A DNA stretch of 64,000 nucleotides from Dipteronia dyeriana. Its lineage: Eukaryota; Streptophyta; Magnoliopsida; Sapindales; Sapindaceae. A program made the translations under genes and the position numbers. Shown here piece after piece: positions 31,793 to 43,800 of the stretch. The stretch spans positions 9,163,596 to 9,227,595 of the forward strand of contig CM065298.1 in the NCBI GenBank assembly GCA_032871835.1. The letters are read 5' to 3'. Within the stretch, counting starts at the first letter, position 1; every line of letters starts with the position of its first letter. The notes under the pieces were generated by a model that was not told where the DNA came from, made no database searches, and saw only the letters and a list, made by a program, of their open reading frames with translations.

Positions 31793-33178
31793 ATATCGCA
31801 TGACAAATTAAAAAAAAAATTACAACAATCAGATTTTACACATCTCAACTCCAATGTTTTTTTTTTAACAGGTACAATTTTTTTAAACCAAAAAGGCAAG
31901 CAAGGGACACACCTGGAACCAAACAAGACAAAGAACACTAACAAGCACAACCAAAGAAAAGCAACAGGCAAACACTAAACATCAACCCAACTTCACTGCT
32001 TGTATTTTTAATGAATGATTGATGAGTTAATCAAATCATAATATATATATAAAGAAATCAAAATCACGAATCAATTAAAAATAAATAAACTCACATCCCT
32101 CTTCTTATGCAAACCTCATGTGTTTATAGCTAATAGTATATTTATAACATTGCATATAGGAAGTTTATTTATAGCTAATAGTTGGTGCAGTGCTATTTGA
32201 ATTCAAAGATTGATTTCCCACTGATATTTAATTAGATAGAAGTCAGTCGTTGTTGTAACTTGCGTGAGTTTTTTTTTTTTTTTTTTAAATTTTTTTTTTT
32301 TAACGATCATCATTAGACGTTTACAATTATTGAGTCTGAGAGACTTCCTCCATGTTCAAAGTCTTCCATGAAATGTTATACTATGAAGACTTTATGAGAG
32401 GTTTTTGTGTTTTATTTTTTTAATTTTACTATGACAAAATAAGGTTTTAAAAAAGATAGGGTATAGAATAGATTAATATCATCCGCTATATTTTAGAGTG
32501 TTTTTAGTACCGCCCGAAAGTAAACATTTAGAAATTATTTGTTTGTTTCCACTTAAAATTTAATGGGTCTGAATCATAATTATTAAGTTGTTTTATTTTT
32601 TTAAGTGGTTAAACAATTTAAAACTACCAAAAAATAACTTAAAATAAAAAGTTTTTTTTTTACTTATCACTTAATTGCAAATCTTTGAATTGCATTAAAT
32701 GCAATCCAAAATATTTTCTTTCGATACTATCCCCATATATAATATATTTTCAATTTCATCATAATTATATATGGTGTAAAATATTTATTTTAATATATTG
32801 CTTTTTTTAAAATAACTTTAAAAATAAAAATAGAACCCATATCACTTCTCATATTGATGTTTAATATAATATTTTATTATGATAATAGGCTGATGTATTT
32901 ATTTATTATTATTTTATAGTGTTTTGTCAGGAGTTTTCCTATTTCCACTTTTATTTTTATTTTAAAAAAAACATTTTTTTTTCTTAGTAAAAATGATTGT
33001 TTGTAATCGGAAAAAAAAAATCATGATCATATGTATTCACAAATAATAGTTATTTTTTGATTGTTTTTATTCCATATTATATTTATAATTGTTTAACATA
33101 GGTATATATGTAAAAAAATTCAAATAATTTTAATTTGAAAAAACAAACATGTTAACACTACATTCAGATGTAAAAAAA
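31793..33178. repeat. Rearranged extra copy of CRP-upstream arm sequence
   Basis: Two pieces in opposite orientation. Piece 1 (about 31793-32105) matches the arm around the LINE tails in the right-arm direction, with a shortened LINE (31856-31980) and without the second LINE. Piece 2 (about 32115-33178) matches 17300-18330 in the left-arm direction (e.g. 'atagttggtgcagtgctatt'). They join at 'cttatgcaaacctc', a short sequence also found at 17410-17424. By eye this copy is more diverged than the arms are from each other. No gene is seen. Confidence 0.7.
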
Positions 33179-33487
33179 AAATGTGTTGAAACATCAAACG
33201 TGTTGAAGTATTTGAACAGTCAAAGAAGTTTAAGTAATATACATGCTCATTGGACGTCTGCAGAAGAAATGTAGTATTACTCTTATAAAATTTTGTTTTT
33301 CTTAGACGGGATAGTAATTGTTTGCTGTCTAGCTAGACAAGCCAGGAATTAGCCAACGACATAATTTTAAACAAAATATAAAGCTTTACATGTGGGACTT
33401 AATTTTCAATGAATACAAAGTTTTTTATATATGAGCCAACCTAGCTACTGACTAACTAATTTTAAACAAAAAATATATATTAATTAC
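33179..33487. other. Intron-side flank of the third CRP exon
   Basis: AT-rich. This should hold the intron and exon 2 of the CRP copy at 33488-33608, but no cysteine-rich exon or 'tttgcag|gcatc'-type acceptor is visible on the minus strand. Confidence 0.5.
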
Positions 33488-33608
33488 CATGGACATCTGT
33501 GAATCGAGCTGCTTCACAAGGCAATGGCATTGGAGAGAACACCATGGCAAAGATGAGGAGAGTCACCAGGACAGACCTTGCAGAGTTTCCTGCTGCCATA
33601 TCTTTCAT
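33488..33608 (-). pseudogene. Third CRP copy, exon 1 only
   Basis: The minus strand encodes MKDMAAGNSARSVLVTLLIF and then AMVFSPMPLPCEAARFTDVH, close to exon 1 of the intact CRP gene (47501-47609). It ends CATG|GTAAT at the same splice donor. The reading frame and signal peptide are whole, and an extra in-frame Met lies three codons upstream. Exon 2 is missing, so no cysteine-rich domain follows. A LINE fragment (33651-33986) sits in its 5' flank. It shows that the CRP gene was in more than one copy before the inverted duplication. Confidence 0.8.
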
Positions 33609-33650
33609 TGAAGCTGCAAATTAAAAACAAATCTGTAACTTATATCAGTT

Positions 33651-33986
33651 TTTTTTTTTTTTTGAACAGCCGAGGAAAATATATTATTAAAAGCCTGAGA
33701 ACAGGCCATAGCAAGAAACAATGAGCAGAGAAAAAACAGAACAAACACTCCAAAAGCAACAACGACCCGGTAAATTGGCGACCACTAGCCAAAACAAGAA
33801 ACTGAGCAAGCAGAGAACGATGCAAGCATCAGTTTTCCACCATCCTCAAAAGAACACCCATAATACCTGCACCCCTCTTAGCAAAACAATGAAAGACCTC
33901 ACCACGTACGACACCACACAACTAAAACACAGCAGGCCAAGAGCTAAACCAACAGCAAAACAAAACTGGCAAAAACTAACACCAAG
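33651..33986 (-). mobile_element. 5'-truncated LINE with 12-bp target duplications
   Basis: The minus strand ends in TATATTTTCCTCGGCTGTTC followed by an A-run, a typical plant LINE 3' end, without ORF2. It is flanked by CTTATATCAGTT at 33639-33650 and 33987-33998. The plus-strand 99-codon frame is the antisense of the 3' UTR and is not a gene. Confidence 0.8.
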
Positions 33987-34027
33987 CTTATATCAGTTAT
34001 TCAGTTATATGTATATATGATTAAAAT

Positions 34028-34248
34028 TTGAGATGAGAGAGAATAGAGAGTATCCTAGAGAGAGAGTGTCTCATTTTCCTGGGTTTAGAAGACAAAGGAA
34101 TTTGGACGAGACTTTTAATGGAGTGTATAAGGATTTTAGAGATGGGTTAGTGTCCCTTTTCATTGGAAATCTTAATCCCACTGTGGATTCTTTGGGATTA
34201 TGGGGGATATTTAAGATTTTTGGAAAAGTTTTGCTTCTAAAAAAAAAA
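34028..34248 (+). mobile_element. L1 ORF1 5' fragment at the inner edge of the right arm
   Basis: Starts TTGAGATGAGAGAGAATAG and encodes MRENREYPRERVSHFPGF, then VSLFIGNLNPTVDSLGLWG and IFKIFGKVLLL. The FIGNL...FGKV pattern is the RRM-type RNA-binding fold at the start of plant L1 ORF1. After GCTTCT an A-run of about 10 joins directly to arm sequence at 34249. The sister copy at 5183-5407 begins and ends at the same points. Confidence 0.7.
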
Positions 34249-35743
34249 GGTACCATCAACGGTAATTACTGGGCGCATACACGTCCGGAATCCTCTAAGT
34301 GAGACACTAATCAACATGAAAAAGTACAGAAATTTACCATTTCCGTCGCACTGTAAGTCAGTGATTGTGTCTGGATTTTTTTGTTCCAAAACGTAACCAA
34401 ATGATGGAAGCAGTTGGAAGGTTTCCTCATGCGTTCCATAGGTCAGTGGCAATGTATAATCGAGGGCGGCTTGTGCCTTACTGTACATGATTTGGATTCC
34501 ATATATTGATTTCATGTCGGCGATTATGTCCTTCGGATACTTTAGTCGACCATCTTGTTGTTGAAGTCTAGGTGCAATCACTTCTCTAATTATGACTGCA
34601 CTAGCTTGTCGGTGGCAACAGTGAATTTCCTCTAACGGACAAGTGTGTTCGTTGACAAAACTTCTTACTTGAAAGTATGTCCCTTCATCTCTCCTCACCA
34701 CTCTTAACTTCCACATACAATTTTCCATCAAACAAACTAGATGTAATGTTGTCTTATTGGATCTTTTCACCTTCCACTCGAAGTTCTGCTGCATTGTAAA
34801 ATGGCCTACTAGTCTCTTCAAATCTTTTTTCGTTGGAAAAAATTACCCTTTATATATCCTGCTTGTAGGTTCATCTTCAATCAAGTTCCTGCTTCCACCC
34901 ATACCAAATGAGTATGATTCTGCTCCTGGAATAACCCATGTTGTGACATTATCAGATTCATCTAGAGTCACATTAGCCCGGACCTCGGAGGTTCCAGCTA
35001 TATCTGGGGCACTGGAACTAAATCTGTGTACACGTCTTACATATCTTTCCGTTTAGGCAGGTTCTTCATCATCCTCATTGTTCTCTACATTATCTACCAG
35101 ATTAAAATTGTACTCATTATCCACCTCATGAATCGGCTCAACATTCGGTGTTGTATTTTGCTCATTGTTGATGTCATTGTAGATCTCATTGTATTGGTGG
35201 TTGTACTGCCTACCATTCATCTCAGTTTGACTACCAAAGACATCGTCGAATTGAGGTCCCAATATATCAACATGGCAGGCTGCTTTCGGTGGGACAACAC
35301 ATATGTTTTCCCGACCATTAATCCCACTTCTTTATGTGAACAACTGGTTGCTTCCGCCTGATGATCGAAATTGTTGGATGTTATCACTATGAGGGATATC
35401 TTCACCAATAACACCTCCCTGCTGGCATCTTGATTAGACTAACACATACTTGAGGGATCACCCTATCTTCCCCAAGCATAAACAGAACATTATCATTGTT
35501 TCTTATAAATGTACAACATGTAGTCCCAGGAATAATTGATATAGACTGTAGATCAGTACTGTATTTGTTCTCATCAAACTTCACAATGGTTTGCACGATC
35601 GACACCAGTTCGTCGTAAGTCAAATTCTTTGACACATACAAATCTTGGTTATCAGAACCTAAATATCTCAGATTTCTGTCGGGGTAAGATATGGCTATTC
35701 TCACCCTATCAATTGTCCTGTCAAAATCATCATCAAAAACCAT
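34249..35743 (-). pseudogene. MuDR-type transposase, truncated right-arm copy
   Basis: Begins at ATG 35743 (VFDDDFDRTIDRVRIAISYP). The first 113 codons are better preserved than in the left copy. Then come the zinc-binding part (CLMENCMWKLRVV, NEHTCPLEEIHCCHRQ) and the start of the DDE domain, ending at ITVDGT as the arm stops at 34249. The second Asp, Glu, SWIM finger and zinc knuckle are absent, as is the ULP1-type gene. Confidence 0.85.
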
Positions 35744-35811
35744 TATTAAGAAAATAATATTTAATATTAAATTTACAATTATAAATGATTAAACAAAAAT
35801 CAAAAGTGTAA

Positions 35812-36180
35812 GCGATCGAGCTTTTTTTGTTACTGATCGAGCTTCTTTTGTACATGATCGAGCCTTTTTTATACATGATCGAGTTTTTTTTGAACTTGGT
35901 CGAGCTTTTTTTGTTCGGAATCGAGCTCTTTTTGTACATGATCGATCTTTTTTTAATATGGCTCGATTTTTTTTTAGGGATCGAGCGTTTTTTGTACATG
36001 ATCGAGCTTTTTTTATGAGGGATCGAGCTTTTGTTGTGAGGGTTCGAGCATTTTTTGTGAAAAATCAAGCTTTTTTAATGAGGGATCGAGCATTTATTTT
36101 ATGGATCGAGCTTTTTAAAAATTGTCCTAGCTTTTTTACTAATGTTTCAAGTTTTTTTTAAATGTTTTTGAGCTTTTATG
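35812..36180 (-). repeat. AGCTCGATC array, right-arm copy
   Basis: Inverted counterpart of the array at 23106-23309 (plus strand unit GATCGAGCTTTTTTTG). It has noticeably more units than the left copy, so copy number has changed since the duplication. Open frames here on both strands (for example 63-111 codons) come from the repeat and are not genes. Confidence 0.8.
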
Positions 36181-36647
36181 CCAAATATTTTAAACTTGTT
36201 TGCACCACTTCAAATCAACTCGGTCAAATAAAAATACACAAAAAAATGCATACATGTTCATACAAAAAGTTTACAACTCGTAGACATCAAAATAAAAATA
36301 AAAATGGAGACAACATGTTCATAAATGTTCATACATTGTTAAACCATACAGAAATGTATGAAAAAATAAAAATAAAAATAAAGATCAGAAATATTTGTTT
36401 ACCTTCATATGCAATTTCTGGAATGGAGCTCGTTTTTTGAAGAGATATCCGGAGTAGTTCATTGATTTTTAGACAATTTTTTTTTAAGACAACTTTTTTG
36501 GAGAGAGGCTTTTAAAGAATAAAGAATAGATTATTTAAGGACAATTTCGGTAGTTCAGCATAATAGGTGGCTTTTAAACTTAACTTATTAAACTCGTGAC
36601 ATCACTGCATCTCACAAAAAAAAGGTGACATTTCTCACCATTTCCAC

Positions 36648-38578
36648 TACCAGTGAAATCACTTCAAGGATATTTATTTGTAGTAAGGAGGTTTCTAGAT
36701 CAAAAGATAAGCGTGATGTTTTGACTATAAAACCTAAAGCAGAGACAAGAACTGGTTGTGGAGCACAAATGGGTATCAAAATCGATAGAAACAAAAATAG
36801 TTTTATGTTAATCATTTTGTAGAGATGCATAATCATCCTTTTGTAAGGCAAGAATGCACTCATATGTTACCTTCTCACTGAAAAATATCTGTTACACAAG
36901 CTATTGAAGTAGACTTGACAGAAGAATCTGGGATTTCGCTCAAGTCTTCATATGAGCTGTTAGGTAGGCAGGCCAGTGGGAGTGATTCTCTTGAATATAC
37001 AAAACGAGATCAAAAGAATTATCTTAAATCCAAGAGACAAAACAAATTAGCATATGGAGAAGCGGGTTACGTGTTGAAATACTTTTCTGATTAGACATTG
37101 GAAAATCCATCATTTTTTTATGCTGTCCAATTAGATAGTGAAGAGCAAATTACAAATATGTTTTGGGCAGATGCCAAAATGATAATTGACTATGGTCAAT
37201 TCGGTGATGTTTTGAGTTTTGATACAACATATAAGATTAATAAAGAAAATCGACCATTAGCAGTGTTTGTAGGACTTAATCATCATTGGGAGATAGTTAT
37301 CTTTAGGGGAGCTTTAATGTATGATGAGACAATTGATTTATTTGTATGGTTATTTGAAACATTTTTACAAGCAATGTCTGGAAAGACCCCTAAAACTATT
37401 TTTACAGATCAAGATGTTGCAATGGCCAAAGCTATTTTACATGTTATGCCTAGTACATACCATAGACTTTTTACATGGCATATGATGCAAAATGCTTTAG
37501 AACTTGTAAATGATGTGTTTAGGGGTGAGGTGAAAAAAGTTTTATCAAGATTTTTTTATGAGATTGAATATGAAAGTGATTTTTGGATAGCTTGGAATCA
37601 TATGCTTGATGAATATAACGTGCATGAGAATACTTGGTTGAAGAGCATATTTGATTTAAAAGAAATGGGCTTATACATATGTTAGGCATGCATGGTCCGT
37701 TGGAATGAAGAACACCCAACTTAGTGAAAGCTTTAATGCTAACTTAAAAGAATATTTGAAATCAGATCTTAAATGTGGCACAGTTTCTCATACACGTTGA
37801 GAGGGCGGTCAATGATAAACGATTCAAGGAGTTAGAAGCCGAATACGATTTGTTTTACATGTTGGTTAATGTAAAAATTAACGCCAAAATGTTGATTCAA
37901 GCTAGAGAAGTGTTCATAAAGGCTATATTTTTGGAGTTTCAACATGAATTTGAACAAGCTATTGAATTAAACATGAACTGTGCAACAATTGGTGGAAACA
38001 TTATTTATTCGGCGAACATGGATTGTGCATCTAAGGAGAGACATGTGAAGATGGACAGTGATAACACATTATCTTGTAGTTGTAAAATGTCTGAGATGAA
38101 AAGAGTTTTGTGTAGTCATGTCATCAAAATCCTTAGAGATGCATTTAACATCAAGGAAATTCCCACACAATATATACTGAAAAGATGGACAAAACAAGCA
38201 ATAGTTGAATGTGTCCAAGACTTGCATGGACGTGTGATTCAAGAAGACCCTAAGTTGCAGCAAACATGTCGGTATAGATCATTATGTTCTATCTTCACCA
38301 GAATATCAAGTAGAGTTTCGAAGAGTGAAAAAGCCTATATTCTAGCAAATGAACAAGCACATAATTTGACGAAACTTGTTGAAAATACTTTGCATATAGA
38401 AATGGGTGGAAACAACCATGAGAAAGAACATATTTCTCAAACCGTTGCTGTCAAGATGGATTGTGCTCAAGATTCTAATATTGTGAAAGCAAAAGGGTTT
38501 AAAAAGAAAGAGACATCTCGCGGACGGCCTAGAATGAAGAGTAGTTTAGAGAGGGCTTTAGAAAAGAGAAAAAAACAC

Positions 38579-38616
<38 letters not shown>

Positions 38617-39020
38617 TAATATCTATTTTTTTTAAATTGGTACAGTTCATATTAATAAGTATTTTATTTTATTTGTTTCAATATGTACAAACACATATTC
38701 AATCGTATCCAACAGATAATGAGATTCACCATCCATCGATGGTTTATAGTCCTTATCTCGTAAGTATATTTTCTTAAAAAATAAGTAATACAATTAGTAT
38801 ATATTCTGGTTTTTATGTATTACAATTTTTATATTTTTTAACTAAATAAATTTTTATATTTGTTGTTACAATCTGAACAGCAACTGCAAGGTTGCATTAT
38901 TGCATCCACTTCACTGTCATGGATTCCTTTTGAACAATCTCAACCAAGAAATTTCAAGAATTGCTTCAACAAAATAGGTTTTTCATTTGAATATATTAAG
39001 CATCTAACAAATAGCTAGGG
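36648..39020 (+). pseudogene. FAR1-related gene, right-arm copy without N-terminus
   Basis: Opens with the MULE target duplication TACCAGTGA (36648-36656), then EITSRIFICSKEVSRSKDKR and TGCGAQMGIKID. The transposase-like domain is at 37098-37685 (SFDTTYKINKENRPLAVF, TIFTDQDVAMAKAI). A 1-bp loss near 37663 shifts the frame. The SWIM part (37775-38614) keeps all ligands, CSCKMSEMKRVLCSH, unlike the left copy. A (TA)n run follows at 38586-38611, and later exons lie near 38690-38760 (EIHHPSMVYSPYL) and 38880-39010. An extra A near 37773 is shared with the left copy, so the gene was already dead before duplication. Confidence 0.8.
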
Positions 39021-39197
39021 AATATGAATGTCTAAGGAATATGAATGTCAAGAAAAAACTATTACAACTCATGTTTTCAAAGTTGTTGGATTCAATTTTT
39101 ATATTTGTTTGAATTTCATTACAATACATTTCAGCTTTTCAATATTATGTTTGCTGGTGTAATATTGACAACTTGGATATACAAAAGGCTCTGCATT

Positions 39198-39760
39198 TTA
39201 ATTATGCAATAAGCCATTACACAATAGCAACATATCCTGATAAATTCTTATTCTATATGTTGTATCTTGTGATGAGTGATTGATTATGTAGGCTGTTTTC
39301 CATTTCTTGTCAAGGTTCAAGATATCTGGACCTTTAAACACATTCAAGATTCCCTTTATGAGAATGGAAAATCCAATTCCATGGTGATAGATATTCCAAT
39401 AAATTCTATACTTGTTGTCCTTCATTTGTCTTAAGAAGAGCCCAAAAACCTACAAGAAACAACAAACAAGGGTGGTGTTGCCATGAGCAAACAAACTAGT
39501 TGCAAATTGTATATAAATTGAGGAAAAATCTTTCCACAATAAGCATTCCCAGCCACATAGTAAAAGATCGAACAACAATATCTATAAGGGTAAAACCATG
39601 CTGGATCTTCATAATCAAAGTTAATTAATTACTTGTAGAGTACAAATAGAGAAAAGGGTAAAACGCTGCTGGATCGTACCCTCAAAGGTCTCATATACTT
39701 TGCAATTATCACTCCAATTGAAAACAAATTCCCCAACTCACAAAATCCCATGAATCCGAC
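39198..39760 (-). pseudogene. Cytochrome b561/DOMON fragment, right-arm copy
   Basis: Inverted copy of 19559-20097. The last exon (39450-39198) has [18 protein letters not shown] and [18 protein letters not shown]. The upstream helix exon lies near 39620-39750. An extra 'gggtaaaa...ctggatc' stretch near 39590-39675 is a small tandem duplication absent from the left copy. Confidence 0.65.
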
Positions 39761-39815
39761 AAATTTTTTAAAAAATATATACAACAATTAGATTTTACAC
39801 ATCTCAACTCCAATG

Positions 39816-40039
39816 TTTAATTTTTTTTATTAGGTAAAATTTTATTAAGCCAAAAAAGGCAAGCAAAGGACACACCCAGAACCAAAAAAAGACGAAGAAC
39901 ACTAACAAGCACAACCAAAGAAAAGCAACGAGCAATAGACCCAAAGAAATAGAACAAATAGCAAAAACAATAAAACTGGAAAAACCCCAACCCAGTAAAA
40001 TAGAGCCAACAGACATACAGATCTGAGCTGAGCAACAAC
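39816..40039 (-). mobile_element. LINE 3' UTR fragment, first piece (split by Copia)
   Basis: Right-arm copy of the LINE tail at 19137-19496. It is cut at 40039, where the Copia element inserted, and resumes at 45453-45595. The outer target duplication CAACTCCAATG is at 39805-39815. Confidence 0.75.
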
Positions 40040-40672
40040 TGTTGTGAAGAAGGAATTGCAATCACACAAATCTAAACACAAATAGAAAGCAATAATAAAA
40101 GAAGACACAAAAGATTTTATATGGTTCAGCAATTTGCCTACGTCCACGGAGCGCACTGCACTCAATCCACTATATCTCAGAGTTGATTACAATCCCTCTG
40201 TCTCTCTTTCAGTCTCTCTACAATTGCTCTCTCTCTCTATCAATTTTCTCACACACTACGCACTTGTGTTTTTTGCTCTATTCTTCACACACTTTTAAGT
40301 ACAAATAATAGTGGTATTTATATGGGAGCACTAGGGTTAGTCAAAATACTAATTGGAATCTATTTCCTATTCCAATTGCTTGTGCACGCAGGATTTCCAA
40401 ATTCTTCGCGAAACCCGTCACTACTGCGGTCTGGACCGCTGTGTAGGCACATGCCTGCTCCGCCGTCCACAACGCGTAACATCTCTGTGAAACTCCGCTC
40501 CACAGACCGCGGTGTGTGCACCTTGTCTGTGCCGCGGTACGCACAGCAGGTATCCTCTGTGATTCTTCGCTGTGTGTGCCGCGGTCTGGGTCACTGCCTC
40601 CACAGCGGTCGTCGCCGCGCCACCTGACAAAATTATTTTCTTCACCTGTTTCTGGCTTCACATAACCCAACA
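40040..40672 (-). repeat. 3' LTR of the Copia element
   Basis: 633 bp, next to the polypurine tract. It contains several short CCGCGGT-type motifs in its GC-rich 40420-40620 part and a TATA-like 'tatttatatggg' near 40315. Open frames overlapping it are chance. Confidence 0.9.
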
Positions 40673-40683
40673 ATCTCCCACTT
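40673..40683 (-). promoter_or_regulatory. Polypurine tract
   Basis: The minus strand reads AAGTGGGAGAT directly before the 3' LTR TGTTGGG, the usual plus-strand primer of Tnt1-type Copia elements. Confidence 0.8.
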
Positions 40684-40854
40684 GAAGACTGAAACTCAAT
40701 AGGCGTTCTCCATCCTTCCTTGATGACTTAGTGGATAAATTACGGTGCGCTCATTCCCCTCATGTCTTTACTCTTGAAGACCAACTGAAGTTGCGCACAA
40801 CTCCAGTTTTTCAGTAGTGACTGGTTTGGTTAACATGTCAGCCGGATTCTTAGT

Positions 40855-43800
40855 TCATGCAATTTTTACTAACTTCAGCACTCCTTCTTCAATTAATGAT
40901 CGAATGAAGTGGTAGCGCAGGTCTATATGCTTGGTCCTAGAATGGAACGCTGAATTCTTGGCCAAGTGTATTGCACTTTGACTGTCACTATGCAACACAT
41001 TCATCACCTGATCGAATCCCAACTCGGCTAACAACCCTTGTAACCATATCAACTCCTTGCTTGCTTCTGTCACAGCCACATACTCAGCTTCTGTTGTAGA
41101 GATTGTCACTATCTTCTGTAAATGGGACACCCAACTAACTGCAGTACTCGCCATTGTAAACACATATCCAGTGGTACTTCTTCTATGATCCACTTCTTCT
41201 GCAAAATCTGAATCCACATAACCTTCCATCTTGAGTTCATCTCTCTTGAAGGTTAGACATTTCTCTATCGTACCTTGCAGGTATCTTAGGATCCATTTCA
41301 CGGCCTCCAAGTGAGGCTTGCCCGGATTGGACATGTAACGGCTCACAACTCCCACTGCTTGGGAAATGTCAGGTCTTGTGCAAGTCATGACATACATTAA
41401 ACTTCCAATGGCTGAAGCGTAAGGAACTCTAGCCATGAAGTCTTTCTCTTCTTCCGTCTTCGGACTCTGATCCTTAGACAACTTGAAGTGACTAACTAGT
41501 GGTGTTCTTACTGGTTTAGCATTTCCCATGCTGAATCTCTATAGCACTTTCCGAACGTACTCTTCTTGTGAAAGCTTCAATGTACCTTCCTGTTCGTTTC
41601 TGCTAATCCTCATTCCAAGAATTTATTTTGCTGGACCCAAATCTTTCATTTCGAATTCACTCGAAAGTTGCTTCTTCAAATTATTTATTTCTTCTAAATC
41701 TGTACCAGCTACTAACATGTCATCAACATAAAGTAACAATATTATAAAGCTGGACTTAACCCTTTTGAAGTAGCAGCAGTGGTCAGCATTGCATCTTAAG
41801 TAGCCATTCTTTTGCATAAATCCATCGAACTTCTTGTACCACTGTCGGGGAGCTTGTTTTAAACCATACAAGCTCTTCGTCAACTTGCATACCAACTCTT
41901 CCTTGCCATCTTCGACAAACCCTTCTGGTTGTTTCATGTATATCTCTTCCTCCAAATCTCTATGAAGAAAGACAGTCTTCACATCTAGCTGCTCCAGATA
42001 TAACCCTTTTGCTGCAACAATACTTAACACTAACCGGATCATAGTTAGTTTAACAACAGGAGAAAAAATTTCAGAGTAGTCGATACCTTCAATTTGTTGG
42101 AAACCTTTGACTACGAGTCGTGCCTTGTATCTCTTAGAACCGTCATGTTCCTCCTTGATCCGATACACCCATTTATTTTGTAGGGCTTTCTTTCCTTCAG
42201 GCAACTTGGTTAACTCCCAAGTTTGGTTAGATGCCAACGACTCCATCTCATCCTTCATTGCAAGCTCCCACTTGCTCGTATCTTCTCCCTGACAAGCTTC
42301 ATCATAGAACTCAGGTTCTCCTGCATCTGTTAGCAGCATGTAGTGCAAGTATTTCCTATTTGGTATAGGAGTTCGAGTTGATCTTCTTAATGTATTCTGG
42401 ACCTGTGTTATAGGAACATCTCTAGGTGGGATTGGTTCTTGTACCTAGGGCTGCACACCTTGCTCTTCATCATTCTGTTTGATATGTTCCATGATCTCTC
42501 TATCTTGTACATCATTTGGTCCAAAAAACTCTGGCTCTTCCGGCTCAGACATCTGTGTGTTTCTATCTTTGTACATGACCCTTTCGTTGAAGACAACGTC
42601 TCTACTTCTGATCATCTTACGGTTTTGGTCATCCCACAACTTGTAACCAAATTCATCCTCTCCATAGCCCACCAAAGTACACTTTATTGACTTGGCGCCT
42701 AGCTTATTCAGCGCATGATCACCTATATGAACATAAGATACACACCCAAATACTTTAAAATGAGAAAGTTTTACCTCTTTCCCAGTCCAGATCTCTTCTG
42801 GTATAGTGAAGTCCAATGGCTTTGATGGTCCTCTGTTGATCAAATATGCTACTGTATTGACTGCTTCTGCCCAGAACTGTTTTTGCAACCCTGAGTGTAG
42901 CCTCATGCTTCTGGCTCTCTCAGTCAATGTTCTGTTCATTCGTTATGCTATACCATTCTGCTGTGGTGTTCCAGAAACCGTTCTGCTGAGTTTTATCCCA
43001 TTTTGGAACTAAAACCTCTTGAACTCATTGTCTTCACATTCTCCACCATTGTCTGAATGCAACTTTTTGATCTTCAAACCTGTCTCATTCTCAACCCAGG
43101 CTTTCCATTTCTTGAAAGCATCAAATACATCAGACTTGTATTTTAGAAAGTAAACCCATACCTTTCTGGAATGGTCACCGATGAAGGTGACGAAGTACAG
43201 TTTACCTTCGGTTGATGAGACTGAAGCTGGACCCCAAACATCGGTGTGCACTAGTTCCAGCTTCTCTTTTACCGGTGTTCTTCCGTCCTTTTGAAGCTCA
43301 CTCGCTTCTGTTTTCCTAGAACATAGCTCTTACAGAAATCAACCTCAACGGATTTTAAATCTGGCAACTTACCTTTTGAATGCAGGCACCTCAACCCTTG
43401 AGAACTTATGTGCCCAAATCTCTGATGCCATAAGTTCGGATCGTCTTTGCTCTCTGCCATAGCGACTGAACCATACCCATCCGTGGTTGTGTAAAGCGAC
43501 CCATTCTTGTTTCCTCGGGCGATTGTCATTGCACCTTTAGAGATCTTCCACTTATCACTTGTGAAAGTCGTCACAAAACCATCTGAAGCCAATTACCCAA
43601 TGGAGATCAAATTCTTCCTTAAGTCCAGTATATGCCTCACATTGTCGAGCTTCCAAACTGACCTTTGCAGTTGAATCTTCACATCTCCCTTAAAGGTAAT
43701 GTCGCATGCTTGATCGTCACCAAGATACATTTTACCCATATTTTTGGAGACGTAGTTCTTGAGCAATTCCCTGTGAGTTGTGGCATGGAATGACGCTCCC

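Noticed and set aside
33721..34020. A 99-codon basic protein frame.
   Set aside because: Antisense of a LINE 3' UTR bounded by 12-bp target duplications.
40322..40673. Overlapping frames of 74-127 codons in the Copia LTRs.
   Set aside because: They are in LTR sequence on both strands and differ between the two LTRs; chance frames in a GC-rich U3/R region.
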